From: Cellulomonas cellasea | GTDB taxonomy: Bacteria; Actinomycetota; Actinomycetes; Actinomycetales; Cellulomonadaceae | NCBI RefSeq assembly: GCF_006538745.1 | Contig: NZ_BJLR01000001.1 | Location: forward strand, 1 to 64,000 | Reading direction: 5' to 3' | DNA length: 64,000 bases | Part shown: positions 36,384 to 47,609 of the stretch, piece after piece | How positions within the stretch are numbered: position 1 is the stretch's first letter | Layout: each line of letters begins with the position of its first letter | The notes under the pieces: model-generated | The model's input: the letters and a program-made list of their open reading frames with translations, nothing else | Databases searched by the model: none | What the model was told of the DNA's origin: nothing | Position numbers and translations under genes: made by a program

Positions 36384-36613
36384 CAGCGGAGGTCCTCGAT
36401 GTCGGAGGCGATCGTGTCGGCCTCGGGGCCCACGACGACCTGGACCGCGGTGCCCGAGCGCATGACGCCGAACGCGCCCGTGGCCTTGAGCACGGCCTCG
36501 TCGACGAGCGAGGGGTCGACGACCTCGACGCGCAGGCGCGTGATGCACGCCTCGAGGTCGACGACGTTCGCGTCGCCGCCGAGGCCCGCGAGGATCTGCT
36601 CTGCCTTGCTCAT
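36383..36613 (-). CDS. PTS glucose-family EIIB protein (copy 1)
   Basis: A 76-residue EIIB domain on its own, carrying the phosphocysteine Cys23 in LEACITRLRVEV. AEQILAGLGGDANVVD and GAFGVMRSGTAVQVVVGPEADTIASDI are the flanking conserved strands. It starts at ATG 36611-36613 with GGGAGAA at good spacing and overlaps the IIA start. It is paralogous to the neighbouring EIIB (36690-36923), from which a GC-rich hairpin separates it. It should phosphorylate sugar bound by the NagE-type IIC encoded divergently. Confidence 0.87.
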   Translation of the reverse strand: MSKAEQILAGLGGDANVVDLEACITRLRVEVVDPSLVDEAVLKATGAFGVMRSGTAVQVVVGPEADTIASDIEDLR

Positions 36614-36633
36614 GAGTTCTCCCTTGATGTCGG

Positions 36634-36655
36634 GCGGGGGCTGCCGGGCCCCCGC
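36634..36655. terminator. Hairpin between the two EIIB genes
   Basis: GCGGGGGC (36634-36641) pairs with GCCCCCGC (36648-36655) around TGCCGG. Lying inside an apparent operon, it may attenuate or process the transcript so that copy 1 and IIA are expressed at a different level from dasR and copy 2. Confidence 0.5.
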
Positions 36656-36689
36656 GTGTGGGCGCCGGACCGCCCGGAGGTCCTGCGGT

Positions 36690-36923
36690 TCACAGGAGCT
36701 CCTCGAGGTCCGCCGCGATCGTGTCGACGTGCGGGCCGACGACGACCTGCACGACGCGTCCCGCGATCATCACGCCGTGCGCGCCGGCGACGCGCAGCGC
36801 CTTGACGTCGACGAGGGCCGTGTCGCGCACCTCGGACCTCAGCCGCGTGGTGCACGGCTCGATGTCGACGATGTTGGCGACCCCTCCGAGCGCCGCCAGA
36901 ATGTTCTGGGCCTGACCCGTCAC
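36690..36923 (-). CDS. PTS glucose-family EIIB protein (copy 2)
   Basis: A second stand-alone EIIB, 77 residues from GTG 36923 (GTG 36932 would add three residues). The phosphocysteine lies in VDIEPCTTRLRSEV, residue 24 from this start. The start was chosen because GAAGGG precedes it by eight bases and because the protein then aligns end to end with copy 1. It follows the dasR-like gene by 16 bases. Two different EIIBs with one IIC nearby suggest either an alternative partner IIC elsewhere or functional divergence. Confidence 0.83.
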   Translation of the reverse strand: MTGQAQNILAALGGVANIVDIEPCTTRLRSEVRDTALVDVKALRVAGAHGVMIAGRVVQVVVGPHVDTIAADLEELL

Positions 36924-36939
36924 CCGTTCCACCCTTCGT

Positions 36940-37764
36940 TCATGTCGCGACCCCGCTCATCGCCGGGTCGGCCGGCGTCCCGTCGCCCTGCTCCTGCGCA
37001 GGCGGCAGTGCCTGCGCCTCGGACGGGTTCCCGGACCTCGGTGTCAGAGCGCGCCTCGGTGCGCGCAGCGGGACCCACAGGACGTAGCGGTCGGCCCGGT
37101 AGACCGACCGGGAGTACACGCACGCGGTCTCGCCGGCGAACGTGCGCCGCGAGAGCCGCAGCACCGCGCGCCCGACGGGGACGCGCAGCAGCTCGGCGTC
37201 GGCGGCGTGCACCTCGGTCGCCGCGACGACGTCCTCGCCCCAGTCGGGCTCGAGCCCGCGCCGGCGGAGCTCGCCGTAGACGCTCTGGGGGACGTCGCCG
37301 TCGAACAGCCCGGGCACGAGCCGGCACGGCAGCCAGGACTGCTCGATGGCCATGGGCTCGCCGTCGGCGAAGCGCACACGGTGCAGGTAGAAGGTCATCT
37401 CGCCGGGGAGGATGTCGAGCGCGTCGGCGATGTCGGGCGTCGCCTCGACGACCTCGGCGGAGAGCACCTCGGACGACGGCGTCATGCCGCGGCGGGCCAT
37501 CTCCTCGCCGAACGAGGCGAGGCGCACCTCGAGGTCGACCTTGCCGGGGGCGACGAACGTGCCGCGGCCCTGCTCACGGGCGAGCAGCCCCTCGACGACG
37601 AGGGCGTCGACGGCCTGCCGCACGGTCATCCGGGAGACGCCGAACCGCTCGCACAGCGCGCGCTCGGACGGGATCGTGTCCCCCACGGCGAGCTCGTGCG
37701 TGACGAGCGAGCGCAGGTAGTCCCTGACCCGGACGTGCTTGAGAACCGAGCGACCCACCCTCAT
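36940..37764 (-). CDS. dasR: GntR/HutC-family regulator, DasR-like
   Basis: A 274-residue transcription factor with an N-terminal winged helix (PSERALCERFGVSRMTVRQAVDALVVEGLLAREQGRGTFV region, residues about 15-70) and a UTRA effector domain (about 95-240). In Streptomyces, DasR represses GlcNAc uptake genes and is released by glucosamine-6-phosphate. The assignment here rests on fold plus context: PTS IIA/IIB genes follow it, a NagE-like IIC diverges from it, and DasR-type dre operators lie before nagE and ptsH. The Pro/Gln-rich C-terminal 30 residues are extra. ATG 37764. Confidence 0.82.
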   Translation of the reverse strand: MRVGRSVLKHVRVRDYLRSLVTHELAVGDTIPSERALCERFGVSRMTVRQAVDALVVEGLLAREQGRGTFVAPGKVDLEVRLASFGEEMARRGMTPSSEVLSAEVVEATPDIADALDILPGEMTFYLHRVRFADGEPMAIEQSWLPCRLVPGLFDGDVPQSVYGELRRRGLEPDWGEDVVAATEVHAADAELLRVPVGRAVLRLSRRTFAGETACVYSRSVYRADRYVLWVPLRAPRRALTPRSGNPSEAQALPPAQEQGDGTPADPAMSGVAT

Positions 37765-37809
37765 CCCCTCGTCGGGCCGCGGCGGGATCGCCGGACTCTT
37801 GACACCTTA

Positions 37810-37835
37810 TGCGGCATTCCATCATGGTTGCCGCA
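37810..37835. promoter_or_regulatory. Inverted repeat in the dasR-nagE intergenic region
   Basis: TGCGGCA (37810-37816) and TGCCGCA (37829-37835) with a 12-base centre. It adjoins the dre-like site and overlaps candidate promoters: TTGACA at 37799-37804 on the plus strand, and TTGCGG with CATAAG on the minus strand. Confidence 0.4.
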
Positions 37836-37851
37836 ACTGGTCCAGACATCT
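37836..37851. promoter_or_regulatory. dre-like (DasR) operator upstream of nagE
   Basis: ACTGGTCCAGACATCT matches the published dre consensus ACTGGTCTAGACCACT at 13 of 16 positions. It lies between the divergent dasR and nagE genes, between a possible -35 (TTGCCG, 37828) and -10 (TAGTGC, 37851), which would allow repression of nagE. Confidence 0.7.
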
Positions 37852-37966
37852 AGTGCAGCGCGTTCGGCCCACCGCAGTCCCGTCGCCCTACCCCCGCCCA
37901 TCCTCCGCTCGATCGGCCCCGCCCCCCATGCGCACGGCCGCCCACCACGAGGAGTGAACCCCCGTC

Positions 37967-39522
<1,556 letters not shown>

Positions 39523-39526
<4 letters not shown>

Positions 39527-41211
39527 CCGACGTCCAGGACCAGCACCTCGTCACCGGCATCGGCGTGAGCCCCGGCCGCGTCGCCGGCCGCGTCACGCGC
39601 ATGCCCGACGGCGTGCCCGAGCCGCCGGTCGCGACCCTGCCCGAGGGCGCCGACGCCGACGAGGCCGCGGCCCGCATCTCCCGCGTCTCGGCCGAGGTCC
39701 AGCACGAGCTCGAGGCGGCCGCGGAGCACGCGACCGGCGAGGGCCGCGAGGTGCTCGAGGCGACCGCGCTGATGGCCGCGGACCAGACGCTCGTGACGAC
39801 CGCGACGGGACTCGTCCGGACGCAGCGCCTCGACCCCGCGCGCGCCGTGTGGGACGCCGCCGCGACCGTGATCGACCAGCTCCGCGCGATCGGCGGGTAC
39901 CTGGGCGAGCGCGCGCGAGACGTCGCCGACGTGCGCGACCGCCTGGTGTGCGCGCTCGCGGGCCGGCCCGCGCCGGGCGTCCCGCACCCCGGGCACCCGA
40001 TCGTGCTGCTCGCCGACGACCTCTCCCCCGCCGACACCGCGACGCTCGACCCCGAGGAGGTCCTCGCGATCGTCACGCGCGAGGGCGGGCCCACCTCGCA
40101 CACCGCGATCCTCGCGCGCTCGCTCGGCATCCCCGCCGTGGTCGGCGCCGCCGACGCCGCGTCGGTCCCCGAGGGCGCGCTCGTGCTCGTCGACGGCGCG
40201 GCCGGCACGGTGCTCGTGCACCCGACGGACGACGAGGTCGAGCGCGCGGTCGCCGCCGCCCGCCGGACCCGGACCTTCGACGGCCACGGGCGGACGCGCG
40301 ACGGCCACGACGTGCCGCTGCTCGCGAACATCGGCCACCCCGGCGGGGCGGCGTCCGCCGCGGCGGCGGGCGCCGAGGGCGTCGGGCTGTTCCGCACCGA
40401 GTTCTGCTTCCTCGACCGCGCCGACGCACCCGGCGTCGAGGAGCAGGTCGCGCAGTACCGGACGGTGCTGTCCGCGTTCCCGGGCAAGAAGGTCGTCGTG
40501 CGGACGCTCGACGCCGGGGCGGACAAGCCGCTGCCGTTCCTGACGGCGCCCGGCGAGCCGAACCCCGCGCTCGGCGTCCGCGGGCTGCGCACCGCGACGC
40601 GCGACCCGCAGGTGCTCGACGACCAGCTCGCCGCGATCGCCCGGGCCACCGCCGCCGAGAGCGCCGAGGTGTGGGTCATGGCGCCGATGGTCTCGACCGT
40701 CGCGGAGGCGGCGGACTTCGTCGCGCGCTGCGCCGCGCACGGGCTGACCACCGCGGGTGTCATGGTCGAGGTGCCCAGCGCGGCCCTGACGGCCGGGCCG
40801 ATCCTCGCGCGGGCCGCGTTCGCGAGCGTCGGCACCAACGACCTCACGCAGTACACGATGGCCGCGGACCGGCTGCTGGGTGAGCTCGCGCCGCTGTCGA
40901 CCGCGTGGCAGCCCGCGGTGCTCGAGCTCGTCGCCGCGACGTGCCGGGGCGGCGCGCGCCACGACCGGCCTGTGGGCGTGTGCGGCGAGGCGGCGGCTGA
41001 CCCCGCGCTGGCCGTCGTGCTCGTCGGGCTCGGCGTCACGAGCCTGTCGATGACGGCGCGCGCGCTGCCGGACGTCGCCGCGGTGCTCGCGAGCGTCACG
41101 CACGCGGAGTGCGTCGAGCTCGGGGAGCTCGCGCTCGGGTCCGACTCCGCCGAGGACGCGCGCGCGGCGGTGCGCGCGCGGCTCGGGGTGCTGGAGGAGC
41201 TGGGGCTGTGA
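39523..41211 (+). CDS. ptsI: PTS enzyme I (phosphoenolpyruvate-protein phosphotransferase)
   Basis: First enzyme of the PTS, autophosphorylating with PEP and passing phosphate to HPr. The 562-residue protein has the HPr-binding N-terminal domain, the phosphohistidine His193 in REGGPTSHTAILARSLGIPAVVG, the PEP-binding region GVGLFRTEFCFLDR, VVRTLDAGADKPLPF and the C-terminal GTNDLTQYTMAADR and VCGEAAADP motifs. Complete and of standard length. Its start overlaps the nagE stop, so general PTS enzyme supply is tied to GlcNAc permease expression. Confidence 0.95.
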
Positions 41212-41242
41212 CGCGGCGGCCGCGGCTCGGACGCCCGGGTCG

Positions 41243-41503
41243 TCAGCCGGCGCTGACGAGGTAGGTCTCGAGCGCGTCGAGCGAGGCGTCGGCGGCGTCG
41301 CCGTCGGACTCGAGCACGACCTCCTCGCCCGCGTGCACGCCCAGCGTCATGATGCTGAGGATGCTCGAGGCCGGCACCGGCTCACCGTCGGGGCGGCGCA
41401 GCGTCACGGGCGACGGCTGCTCCGCCGCGAGCTTGACGAAGAGCGCCGCGGGGCGCGCGTGCAGCCCCTCGGGGATCGCGACGGTGACGCGACGTGCGGG
41501 CAT
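41243..41503 (-). CDS. ptsH: Phosphocarrier protein HPr
   Basis: An 86-residue HPr relaying phosphate from enzyme I to EIIA. His15 is in IPEGLHARPAALFVKLA, and the regulatory serine region is ASSILSIMTLGVHAGEEV (Ser46/47). ATG 41503 follows GGAGG at six bases. It converges on ptsI with a 31-base gap. A perfect dre palindrome lies 23-38 bases upstream of the start, directly after a candidate -10 (TACTGT), so DasR control is expected. Confidence 0.95.
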   Translation of the reverse strand: MPARRVTVAIPEGLHARPAALFVKLAAEQPSPVTLRRPDGEPVPASSILSIMTLGVHAGEEVVLESDGDAADASLDALETYLVSAG

Positions 41504-41525
41504 GCTGGCCTCCGGGCTCGGCGAC

Positions 41526-41541
41526 AGTGGTCTAGACCACA
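41526..41541. promoter_or_regulatory. dre (DasR) operator upstream of ptsH
   Basis: AGTGGTCTAGACCACA contains the 14-bp perfect palindrome GTGGTCTAGACCAC (41527-41540), the core of the DasR site. It lies upstream of ptsH on the minus strand and 113 bases upstream of the divergent transpeptidase gene. Confidence 0.85.
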
Positions 41542-41653
41542 GTAGCCCGTCCGGCCCCCTCGGGCCACCGACCTTCGGCCCAGGCACGGCTCGAGGACGG
41601 GACGGGTACGGCCCGGGGTGACCGTGCGGCGGACCCGGGTGATACTCGACGGG

Positions 41654-42535
41654 ATGAGCACCCGACCGCGCACGGCCCTCGCCGCCGCCCTGCTCCTGGT
41701 GCTCGCAGGCTGCGGCACCGGGGGCACCGGGACCGCCGAGCCCGGGCCGACGCAGACCGTCGCGGCGCCGGTGACCGCCGAGCGCACGCACCCGCCCGCG
41801 CCCGCTCCCGCAGCACCGACCCCCGCCTGGACCCCACCCCCGCTCGACCTCGCGAGCCTCCCGGTCGCGGACCCGTGGGCGGTCCTGCCGCGCGCCGTCC
41901 CGGACCCGGACCCCGGCGCGGTCCCGAGCGGTCAGCTCGTCGCCCCGAGCACGCCCGCGGGCGCCCCGCTCTACGACGCCCCGCGCGGCGAGGCGTTCGC
42001 TCTCCTGCCCGTCGCCGCGTACCAGGGCGACACGGCGTACCCCGTCGTCGCGCAGGAGGGCGACTGGTACCAGGTGATGCTCGTCGTCCGGCGCGGGCTG
42101 CCGAGCGAGGTCGGCCCGTCGGGCGTCAACGAGGCGACCGGCTGGGTCTGGGCCGGGGACGTCACGACGAGCACGACCGACCTGCGCATCACCGCGACGC
42201 TCTCCACGGGCGAGGTCACCCTGTGGCGCGGCGAGGAGGTCCTCGCGCGCACCGGCGCCGGGATCGGCACGCCGGAGACGCCCACCCCCGTCACGCGCAC
42301 GTTCGTGATGTCGATCTACCCGGACCCGAACGCGACGTACTCCCGGCTCTTCGTGACGTTCGGCGCGCACTCCCCCACGCTGGACCAGTTCAGCGGCGGG
42401 CCCGCCCCGATCGCGATCCACGCCTACCCGAGCCACAGCGGCGCGATCTCGAACGGGTGCCTGCGCATCCCGGCGGACATGCTCGACGCGTTCGCGGGCG
42501 TCCCGCTCGGGACCCCGGTGCTCATCACGGCGTGA
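41654..42535 (+). CDS. L,D-transpeptidase (YkuD) lipoprotein
   Basis: A 293-residue cell-envelope enzyme forming 3-3 or related peptidoglycan cross-links. The signal peptide ends in a lipobox LAGC with lipidated Cys20. A Pro/Thr/Ala-rich spacer (residues 21-80) precedes an SH3-like segment (about 95-180). The YkuD catalytic domain is C-terminal, with His256 and Cys269 in the IHAYPSHSGAISNGCLRIP region, matching the HxnSxGCxR pattern. ATG 41654 was chosen because it gives the shortest lipoprotein-type signal; an upstream in-frame start at 41618 would lengthen the n-region. Confidence 0.88.
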   Translation: MSTRPRTALAAALLLVLAGCGTGGTGTAEPGPTQTVAAPVTAERTHPPAPAPAAPTPAWTPPPLDLASLPVADPWAVLPRAVPDPDPGAVPSGQLVAPSTPAGAPLYDAPRGEAFALLPVAAYQGDTAYPVVAQEGDWYQVMLVVRRGLPSEVGPSGVNEATGWVWAGDVTTSTTDLRITATLSTGEVTLWRGEEVLARTGAGIGTPETPTPVTRTFVMSIYPDPNATYSRLFVTFGAHSPTLDQFSGGPAPIAIHAYPSHSGAISNGCLRIPADMLDAFAGVPLGTPVLITA

Positions 42536-42599
42536 CCCGGCGGGGTCGGGCAGGGTCCGGCTCGGTCCGCCGCTCGGCCGGCCGGGCGGTGGGGGGCTC

Positions 42600-42667
42600 G
42601 GCGGTGGGGGCTCGGCCGGCCCGGCGATGGGGGCTCGCCCGGCCCGGCGGTGGGGGCCCGGCCAGCC
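42600..42667. repeat. 23-bp G-rich tandem repeat between convergent genes
   Basis: Units 42600-42622 (GGCGGTGGGGGCTCGGCCGG plus CCC), 42623-42645 and a third diverged unit from 42646, with a partial copy just upstream (from about 42584). The 146-base gap between the transpeptidase and permease genes consists mostly of it. Confidence 0.7.
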
Positions 42668-42681
42668 GGGCCGGTGCGGGC

Positions 42682-44112
42682 TCAGCCCGCCCGGCGCACG
42701 AGCACGCGGTTGACCGCGTAGAGCACGACACCGATGCCGAGCAGCAGCGCCGCCCGGACGTACACGGCGTCCTCGCGTCCCGTCAGCGGGCTCGCGAGCG
42801 TCAGGCTCACCACGGCGCCGAGCACGGGCGCCCACGTCGGCGCGCGGAACCCGCGCCGGGCGCCCCCGCGCGCTGCGTCGCCCGCCGCCGGCCCGCCCGC
42901 ACCGTCGCCGAGGTCCGCCCCCGCGTCGGCCCGCGCGTCGCCCGTCGCGTCCCCCGGGTCGCGCCGCAGCACCAGCACCGCGACGTTGACGACCGCGAAG
43001 ACGAGCAGGAGCAGCAGCACGGTCGTGTCCGCGAGGCCCGCCAGGTCCCCGGTGCTCACGAGGGTGAGCGCGATCGCGATGGTGAACGCGATCGCGACCG
43101 ACGGCGTCCGGCGCCGGCTCACGCGCCCGAGCGCCGGCGGGACGATGCCCTCCCGCGCCATCCCGTAGACGAGGCGCGACGCCATGATCATGTTGATCAG
43201 CGCGGTGTTGCCGACCGCGAACAGCGCGATGAGCGCGAACAGCGACGGCGGGAACGCGAGTCCCGCGACCTTGACGACCTCGAGCAGCGGCCCGGTCGAC
43301 TCCCGCAGCGTCGCGGTGTCGACGAGCAGCGACGAGGTGAACGCGACCGCGAGGTAGACCACGCCGGTGATCGCGAGCCCGCCGAACAGCGCCCGCCCGA
43401 AGTCCCGCCGCGGCTCCTGGCACTCCTCCGCGAGGTTGACCGAGTCCTCGAAGCCGAGCAGCGCGTAGAACGCGAGCGCCGTCCCGCCGAGCACCGCGGT
43501 TCACACGCTCGCGTCGCCCGGGTCGAGGTCGAGCGCGCGCGACGGCTCCCCGTCCCCGGTCACGACCGCCCACACGCCGATCGCGATGATGACGAGCAGC
43601 CCCGACGCCTCGATGACCGTGAGCACCACGTTGACGCGCATCGACTCCGAGATGCCGATCAGGTTGACCACCGCGACGAGCGCGAGGAACGCGTACGCCG
43701 CGACGAGCGTCGGCACGCTCACGAACTCGGCGAGGTAGTCGCCGCCGAACGCCCGGGCCGCCGCGGCGGCCGACGTGACGCCCGACATCATCACGGTGAA
43801 CGCGACCATGAACGTGACGAACGGGTTGTCGAAGGCCTTGTGCGCGTACAGGGCGGCACCCGCCGCGCGCGGGTACTTCCCGACGAGCTCGACGTAGGAC
43901 GCGGCGGTGAGCGTGGCGAGCCCGAACGCCACGAGGAACGGGACCCAGATCGCGCCGCCGACCTCACCCGCGACCTTGCCGGTCAGCGAGTAGATGCCCG
44001 CGCCGAGGATGTCGCCGACCACGAACAGGAGCAGGACCTTGCGCCCGACGGTCCGGGCCAGCGGGGCGTCCTCGCCCGCCGCGCGCTCGGAGGTGGGGGG
44101 TGCGGTCGACAT
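42682..44112 (-). pseudogene. APC-family amino-acid permease interrupted by an in-frame TGA
   Basis: A cationic-amino-acid-transporter-like permease read from ATG 44112. The first 203 codons (LLFVVGDILGAGIYSLTGKVAG onward, about five membrane helices) end at TGA 43501-43503. The same frame then continues without a break, through TAVLGGTALAFYALLGFEDSVNLAEE and about seven more helices, to the natural end at 42682. The two parts form one normal 476-residue transporter around the stop. A single substitution such as CGA or GGA to TGA explains it. Readthrough, or reinitiation at GTG 43494 to give a split protein, is possible but no ribosome-binding site is evident. Confidence 0.8.
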
Positions 44113-44289
44113 GGGGCCTCCCGGGGGCCGACGTGCTCCGACGTCCGTCCTGGGAAGTCTGGTGCCGCACCACGCGGCGCGCGCGCCGAGACGGGCCTCG
44201 GGGTGCGGGACGGCCGATGAGTTCCGCGGGCCGTGCGGGTCTGCACCCCGACCGGGCAGGACCTGCGCCCGGCACGAGGAGGAGGCGGC

Positions 44290-45285
44290 ATGACCGACCT
44301 GGCCATCGAGACCCACGGTCTCGTCAAGACGTTCGGGGCGACGCGCGCGGTCGACGGCGTCGACCTCGAGATCCCGCGCGGCGGCGTGCACGGGTTCCTC
44401 GGGCCGAACGGCGCGGGCAAGACGACGACGATCCACATGCTCGCGACCCTCTCGACCCCGGACGCCGGGACCGCGCGCGTGCTCGGCTACGACGTCGTCC
44501 ACGAGTCGCGCGAGGTCCGCCGGCGCGTGAGCCTCACGGGGCAGTTCGCGTCGGTCGACGAGGACCTGACCGGGCGGGAGAACCTGCGCCTGCTCGGCCG
44601 GCTGTTCGGGTACACGGGCGGTGCGGCGACGCGCCGGGCCGACGAGCTGCTCGCGGCGTTCGGGCTCACCGAGGCCGCGACCCAGCAGGTCAAGAAGTAC
44701 TCGGGCGGCATGCGCCGGCGCATCGACATCGCGGCGAGCATCGTCGTGACCCCCGAGCTGCTGTTCCTCGACGAGCCGACGACGGGCCTCGACCCGCGCA
44801 GCCGCAACGAGGTCTGGGACATCGTGCGGGCGATGGTCGCGTGCGGCACGACCGTGCTGCTGACCACGCAGTACCTCGACGAGGCGGACCAGCTCGCGGA
44901 CCGGATCAGCGTGATCGACCGCGGCAAGGTCATCGCGGAGGGCTCGTCGAGCGAGCTCAAGGCGTCCGTCGGCTCCGGGTCGCTGCACGTGCGCGTGATG
45001 CACCCGGCGGACCGCGACGCGGCCCGGGACGTCCTGGAGCGCGAGCTCGGCGTCGAGGTCCGCACCCAGGCCGACCCGGCCGCGCTCGACGCGAACGTCG
45101 AGAGCCCCGCGCTCGCGACCCGCGCGCTCACGGCGCTCGACGCCTCCGGGCTCCGGCTCGCGCAGTTCTCGCTCGGCCAGCCGACGCTCGACGAGGTCTT
45201 CCTCGCGCTCACCGGCCACCACGCCGACGCGGCGCCGACCACCGGCGCGACCGGCACCACGACGACCCAGGAGGACGCGGCATGA
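44290..45285 (+). CDS. ABC exporter ATP-binding protein, DrrA type
   Basis: A 331-residue ATPase for an ABC-2 exporter. Walker A is GPNGAGKTT with Lys44, the signature is [18 protein letters not shown], Walker B is [12 protein letters not shown], and the switch histidine is replaced as [16 protein letters not shown], as in DrrA-type pumps. The C-terminal 100 residues form the DrrA-specific domain with [19 protein letters not shown] 44290 follows GAGGAGG. It overlaps the permease gene by ATGA. Drug or lipid export is typical, but the substrate is unknown. Confidence 0.9.
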   Translation: MTDLAIETHGLVKTFGATRAVDGVDLEIPRGGVHGFLGPNGAGKTTTIHMLATLSTPDAGTARVLGYDVVHESREVRRRVSLTGQFASVDEDLTGRENLRLLGRLFGYTGGAATRRADELLAAFGLTEAATQQVKKYSGGMRRRIDIAASIVVTPELLFLDEPTTGLDPRSRNEVWDIVRAMVACGTTVLLTTQYLDEADQLADRISVIDRGKVIAEGSSSELKASVGSGSLHVRVMHPADRDAARDVLERELGVEVRTQADPAALDANVESPALATRALTALDASGLRLAQFSLGQPTLDEVFLALTGHHADAAPTTGATGTTTTQEDAA

Positions 45286-46124
45286 CGCTCGAGGCCACCC
45301 GCAGCACGCCCGGCGCGCAGACGTCGGCGATCCTGTCCGCGCTCGCGAGCACCGAGCGCCCCGCGCCGCCGAGCGCCCTGTCGACGTCCCTGACGTTCGG
45401 CTGGCGGGCGCTGCTCAAGATCAAGCACGTCCCCGAGCAGCTCATCGACGTGACGATCTTCCCCGTCATGTTCACGCTGCTGTTCACGTTCCTGTTCGGC
45501 GGCGCGCTCGCCGGGAGCACCGAGGAGTACATCCAGTTCCTGCTGCCCGGGATCCTCGTCCAGGGCGTCATCATGATCACGATGTACACGGGCACGACCC
45601 TGCGCACCGACATCGAGAAGGGCGTGTTCGACCGGTTCCGCTCGCTGCCGATCTGGCGGCCGTCGGCGCTCGTCGGGATGCTGCTGGGCGACGCCGTGCG
45701 GTTCACGATCTCCTCGCTCGTCACCCTCACGCTCGGGCTGCTCCTGGGCTGGCGGCCCGGCGGCGGCGTGGTCGGCGTCGCGCTCGGCGTGCTGCTGCTC
45801 CTCGTGTTCGCGTTCGCGCTGGGCTGGATCTGGACGTTCCTGAGCCTCCTGCTGCGCACGTCGCAGTCCGTGATGGGCGCGAGCATGCTCGTCATCACGC
45901 CGCTCACGTTCGGCAGCAACATCTTCGTGGACCCCGCGACGATGCCGGGCTGGCTCCAGGCGTTCGTCGAGGTCAACCCCGTGACGCACCTCGTGACCGC
46001 GGTCCGCTCGCTCATGGGCGGCGTGGACGCGGGCGGCAGCATCACGCTCACGCTCGTGTGGGCCGCGGCGCTCGTCGCGGTCTTCGGCTCGCTGACCATG
46101 TGGCGGTACCGCGACGCGCACTGA
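45282..46124 (+). CDS. ABC-2 type exporter permease, DrrB type
   Basis: A 280-residue membrane subunit partnered with the preceding ATPase. After about 40 cytoplasmic residues come six hydrophobic helices (from about residue 60), with the family features [55 protein letters not shown] and the C-terminal [28 protein letters not shown]. These match DrrB daunorubicin-type exporters. No regulator or biosynthetic cluster adjoins it. Starts at ATG 45282 overlapping the ATPase stop. Confidence 0.9.
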   Translation: MTLEATRSTPGAQTSAILSALASTERPAPPSALSTSLTFGWRALLKIKHVPEQLIDVTIFPVMFTLLFTFLFGGALAGSTEEYIQFLLPGILVQGVIMITMYTGTTLRTDIEKGVFDRFRSLPIWRPSALVGMLLGDAVRFTISSLVTLTLGLLLGWRPGGGVVGVALGVLLLLVFAFALGWIWTFLSLLLRTSQSVMGASMLVITPLTFGSNIFVDPATMPGWLQAFVEVNPVTHLVTAVRSLMGGVDAGGSITLTLVWAAALVAVFGSLTMWRYRDAH

Positions 46125-46195
46125 GCGGCCGGGGGCGAGGTCGGCCCGCGCGTCGGCGTGGGTATCAGGCGCACCGGGAGGGGGTCCTCACCCTC

Positions 46196-47566
46196 ATGAC
46201 GCAGATGACGGGGTCCCACGTCGGCGCGCGGCTGCGCGAGCGCGTGCGCGGGCAGGTGTGGCAGCACGAGGACGCCGGGTACGACGCGGCGCGGACCGTC
46301 TGGAACGGCGCGGTCGACCGGCGGCCCGCGGTGGTCGTCCGGTGCGCCGACGCCGACGACGTCCGCACCGCGCTGCTCCTCGCGCGCGAGCACGGGGTCC
46401 CGCTCGCGGTGCGCGGCGGCGGGCACGACTGGGCCGGGCGCGCGGTGCTCGACGGCGGGGTCGTGCTCGACCTGTCGGCGATGCGCGCCGTGCGGGTCGA
46501 CGCCGGTGCGGTGGTCGCGCACGCGCAGGGCGGTGCGCTCGTGGCGGACGTCGTCGACCCCGCAGCGGTGCAGGGCCTCGGCACGGCGACCGCGGTCGTG
46601 CGCAGCGTCGGCATGGCCGGCATGACGCTGGCCGGCGGCTACGGCGGCCTCGTCGGGCGGTTCGGGCTCGCGCTCGACAACCTCCTCTCGGCGGACGTCC
46701 TGCTGCCCGACGGCACGCACGTCACGGCCGGCCCCGACGGCGACCCCGAGCTGCTGTGGGCGCTGCGCGGGGGCGGCGGGAACTTCGGGGTCGTGACCGC
46801 GGCGCGCTACCGGCTGCACCCGCTCGGGCAGGTCCTCGGCGGCATGGTCCTGTACCCGCAGGAGCAGGCCGTCGACGTGCTCCGCGGCTACCGCGACGTG
46901 CTGGCAGCCGCGCCCGACGAGCTCACCGTGATGGCCGGGTTCGTCACCGGCCCGACCGGCACGCCCGCGGTCTTCGTCGCACCCACCTGGAGCGGCGACC
47001 TCACCGCCGGCGAGCGCGCGGTGGCACCGCTGACCCGGCTCGGCACCCCGCTCGGCGGCGGCGTCGCGCCGCTGCCCTACCCCGAGCTCATCCGGATGTT
47101 CGAGGCCGGCTCCGCGCCCGGCCGGCACTACGCGCTCGGCACCCGCTGGCTGCCCGGGCTGACCGACGACGCGATCCGCACGCTGGCCGACGCCGCCACG
47201 ACCTCGCCGTCGCCGTCGTCGCTGCTCGCGCTGCACCACTTCCACGGCGCCGCCGCCCGGGTCACCCCGGACACGACCGCGTTCGCGCTGCGCCGCGACC
47301 ACCTGCTCGCCGAGGTCATCGCGTCGTGGGCGCCGGACGACGCCGACCCCACGGCGACCGCGGCGGCGCACCACGCGTGGGTGTCGCGGGTCGCCTCCGC
47401 GCTGGCGCCCGGCGCCCTGCCCGGCGGGTACCCGAACATCCTCGGGCCCGACGACGCCGACCGGACGCGCCTCGGCTTCGGCGCGAACGCCGACCGGCTG
47501 CTCGCGGCCAAGCGCCGGTACGACCCGGACGGTGTGCTGTCGGCGGTCGCCGCGATCGGCGGCTGA
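46196..47566 (+). CDS. FAD-linked oxidoreductase, berberine-bridge-enzyme type
   Basis: A 456-residue PCMH-type flavoprotein. The N-terminal FAD domain includes RPAVVVRCADADDVRTALLLAREHGVPLAVRGGGHDWAGRAV, whose His is the likely covalent flavin attachment site, and GMAGMTLAGGYGGLVGRFGLALDN. The Cys used for bicovalent flavinylation in many BBE proteins is absent. The BBE C-terminal motif RLGFGANADRLLAAKRRYDPDGVL is present. Substrate unknown; such enzymes oxidise sugars, phenols or secondary metabolites. ATG 46196; ATG 46205 is possible. It follows the ABC genes by 71 bases. Confidence 0.85.
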   Translation: MTQMTGSHVGARLRERVRGQVWQHEDAGYDAARTVWNGAVDRRPAVVVRCADADDVRTALLLAREHGVPLAVRGGGHDWAGRAVLDGGVVLDLSAMRAVRVDAGAVVAHAQGGALVADVVDPAAVQGLGTATAVVRSVGMAGMTLAGGYGGLVGRFGLALDNLLSADVLLPDGTHVTAGPDGDPELLWALRGGGGNFGVVTAARYRLHPLGQVLGGMVLYPQEQAVDVLRGYRDVLAAAPDELTVMAGFVTGPTGTPAVFVAPTWSGDLTAGERAVAPLTRLGTPLGGGVAPLPYPELIRMFEAGSAPGRHYALGTRWLPGLTDDAIRTLADAATTSPSPSSLLALHHFHGAAARVTPDTTAFALRRDHLLAEVIASWAPDDADPTATAAAHHAWVSRVASALAPGALPGGYPNILGPDDADRTRLGFGANADRLLAAKRRYDPDGVLSAVAAIGG

Positions 47567-47609
47567 GCGGTCGGCGCAAGGGCCTGGGTCGACGCCGGAC
47601 CGCCGTCGC

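Noticed and set aside
43495-43503. Selenocysteine at the permease TGA
   Set aside because: No SECIS-like hairpin is evident just downstream, and permeases of this family do not use selenocysteine; mutation, readthrough or sequencing error is likelier.
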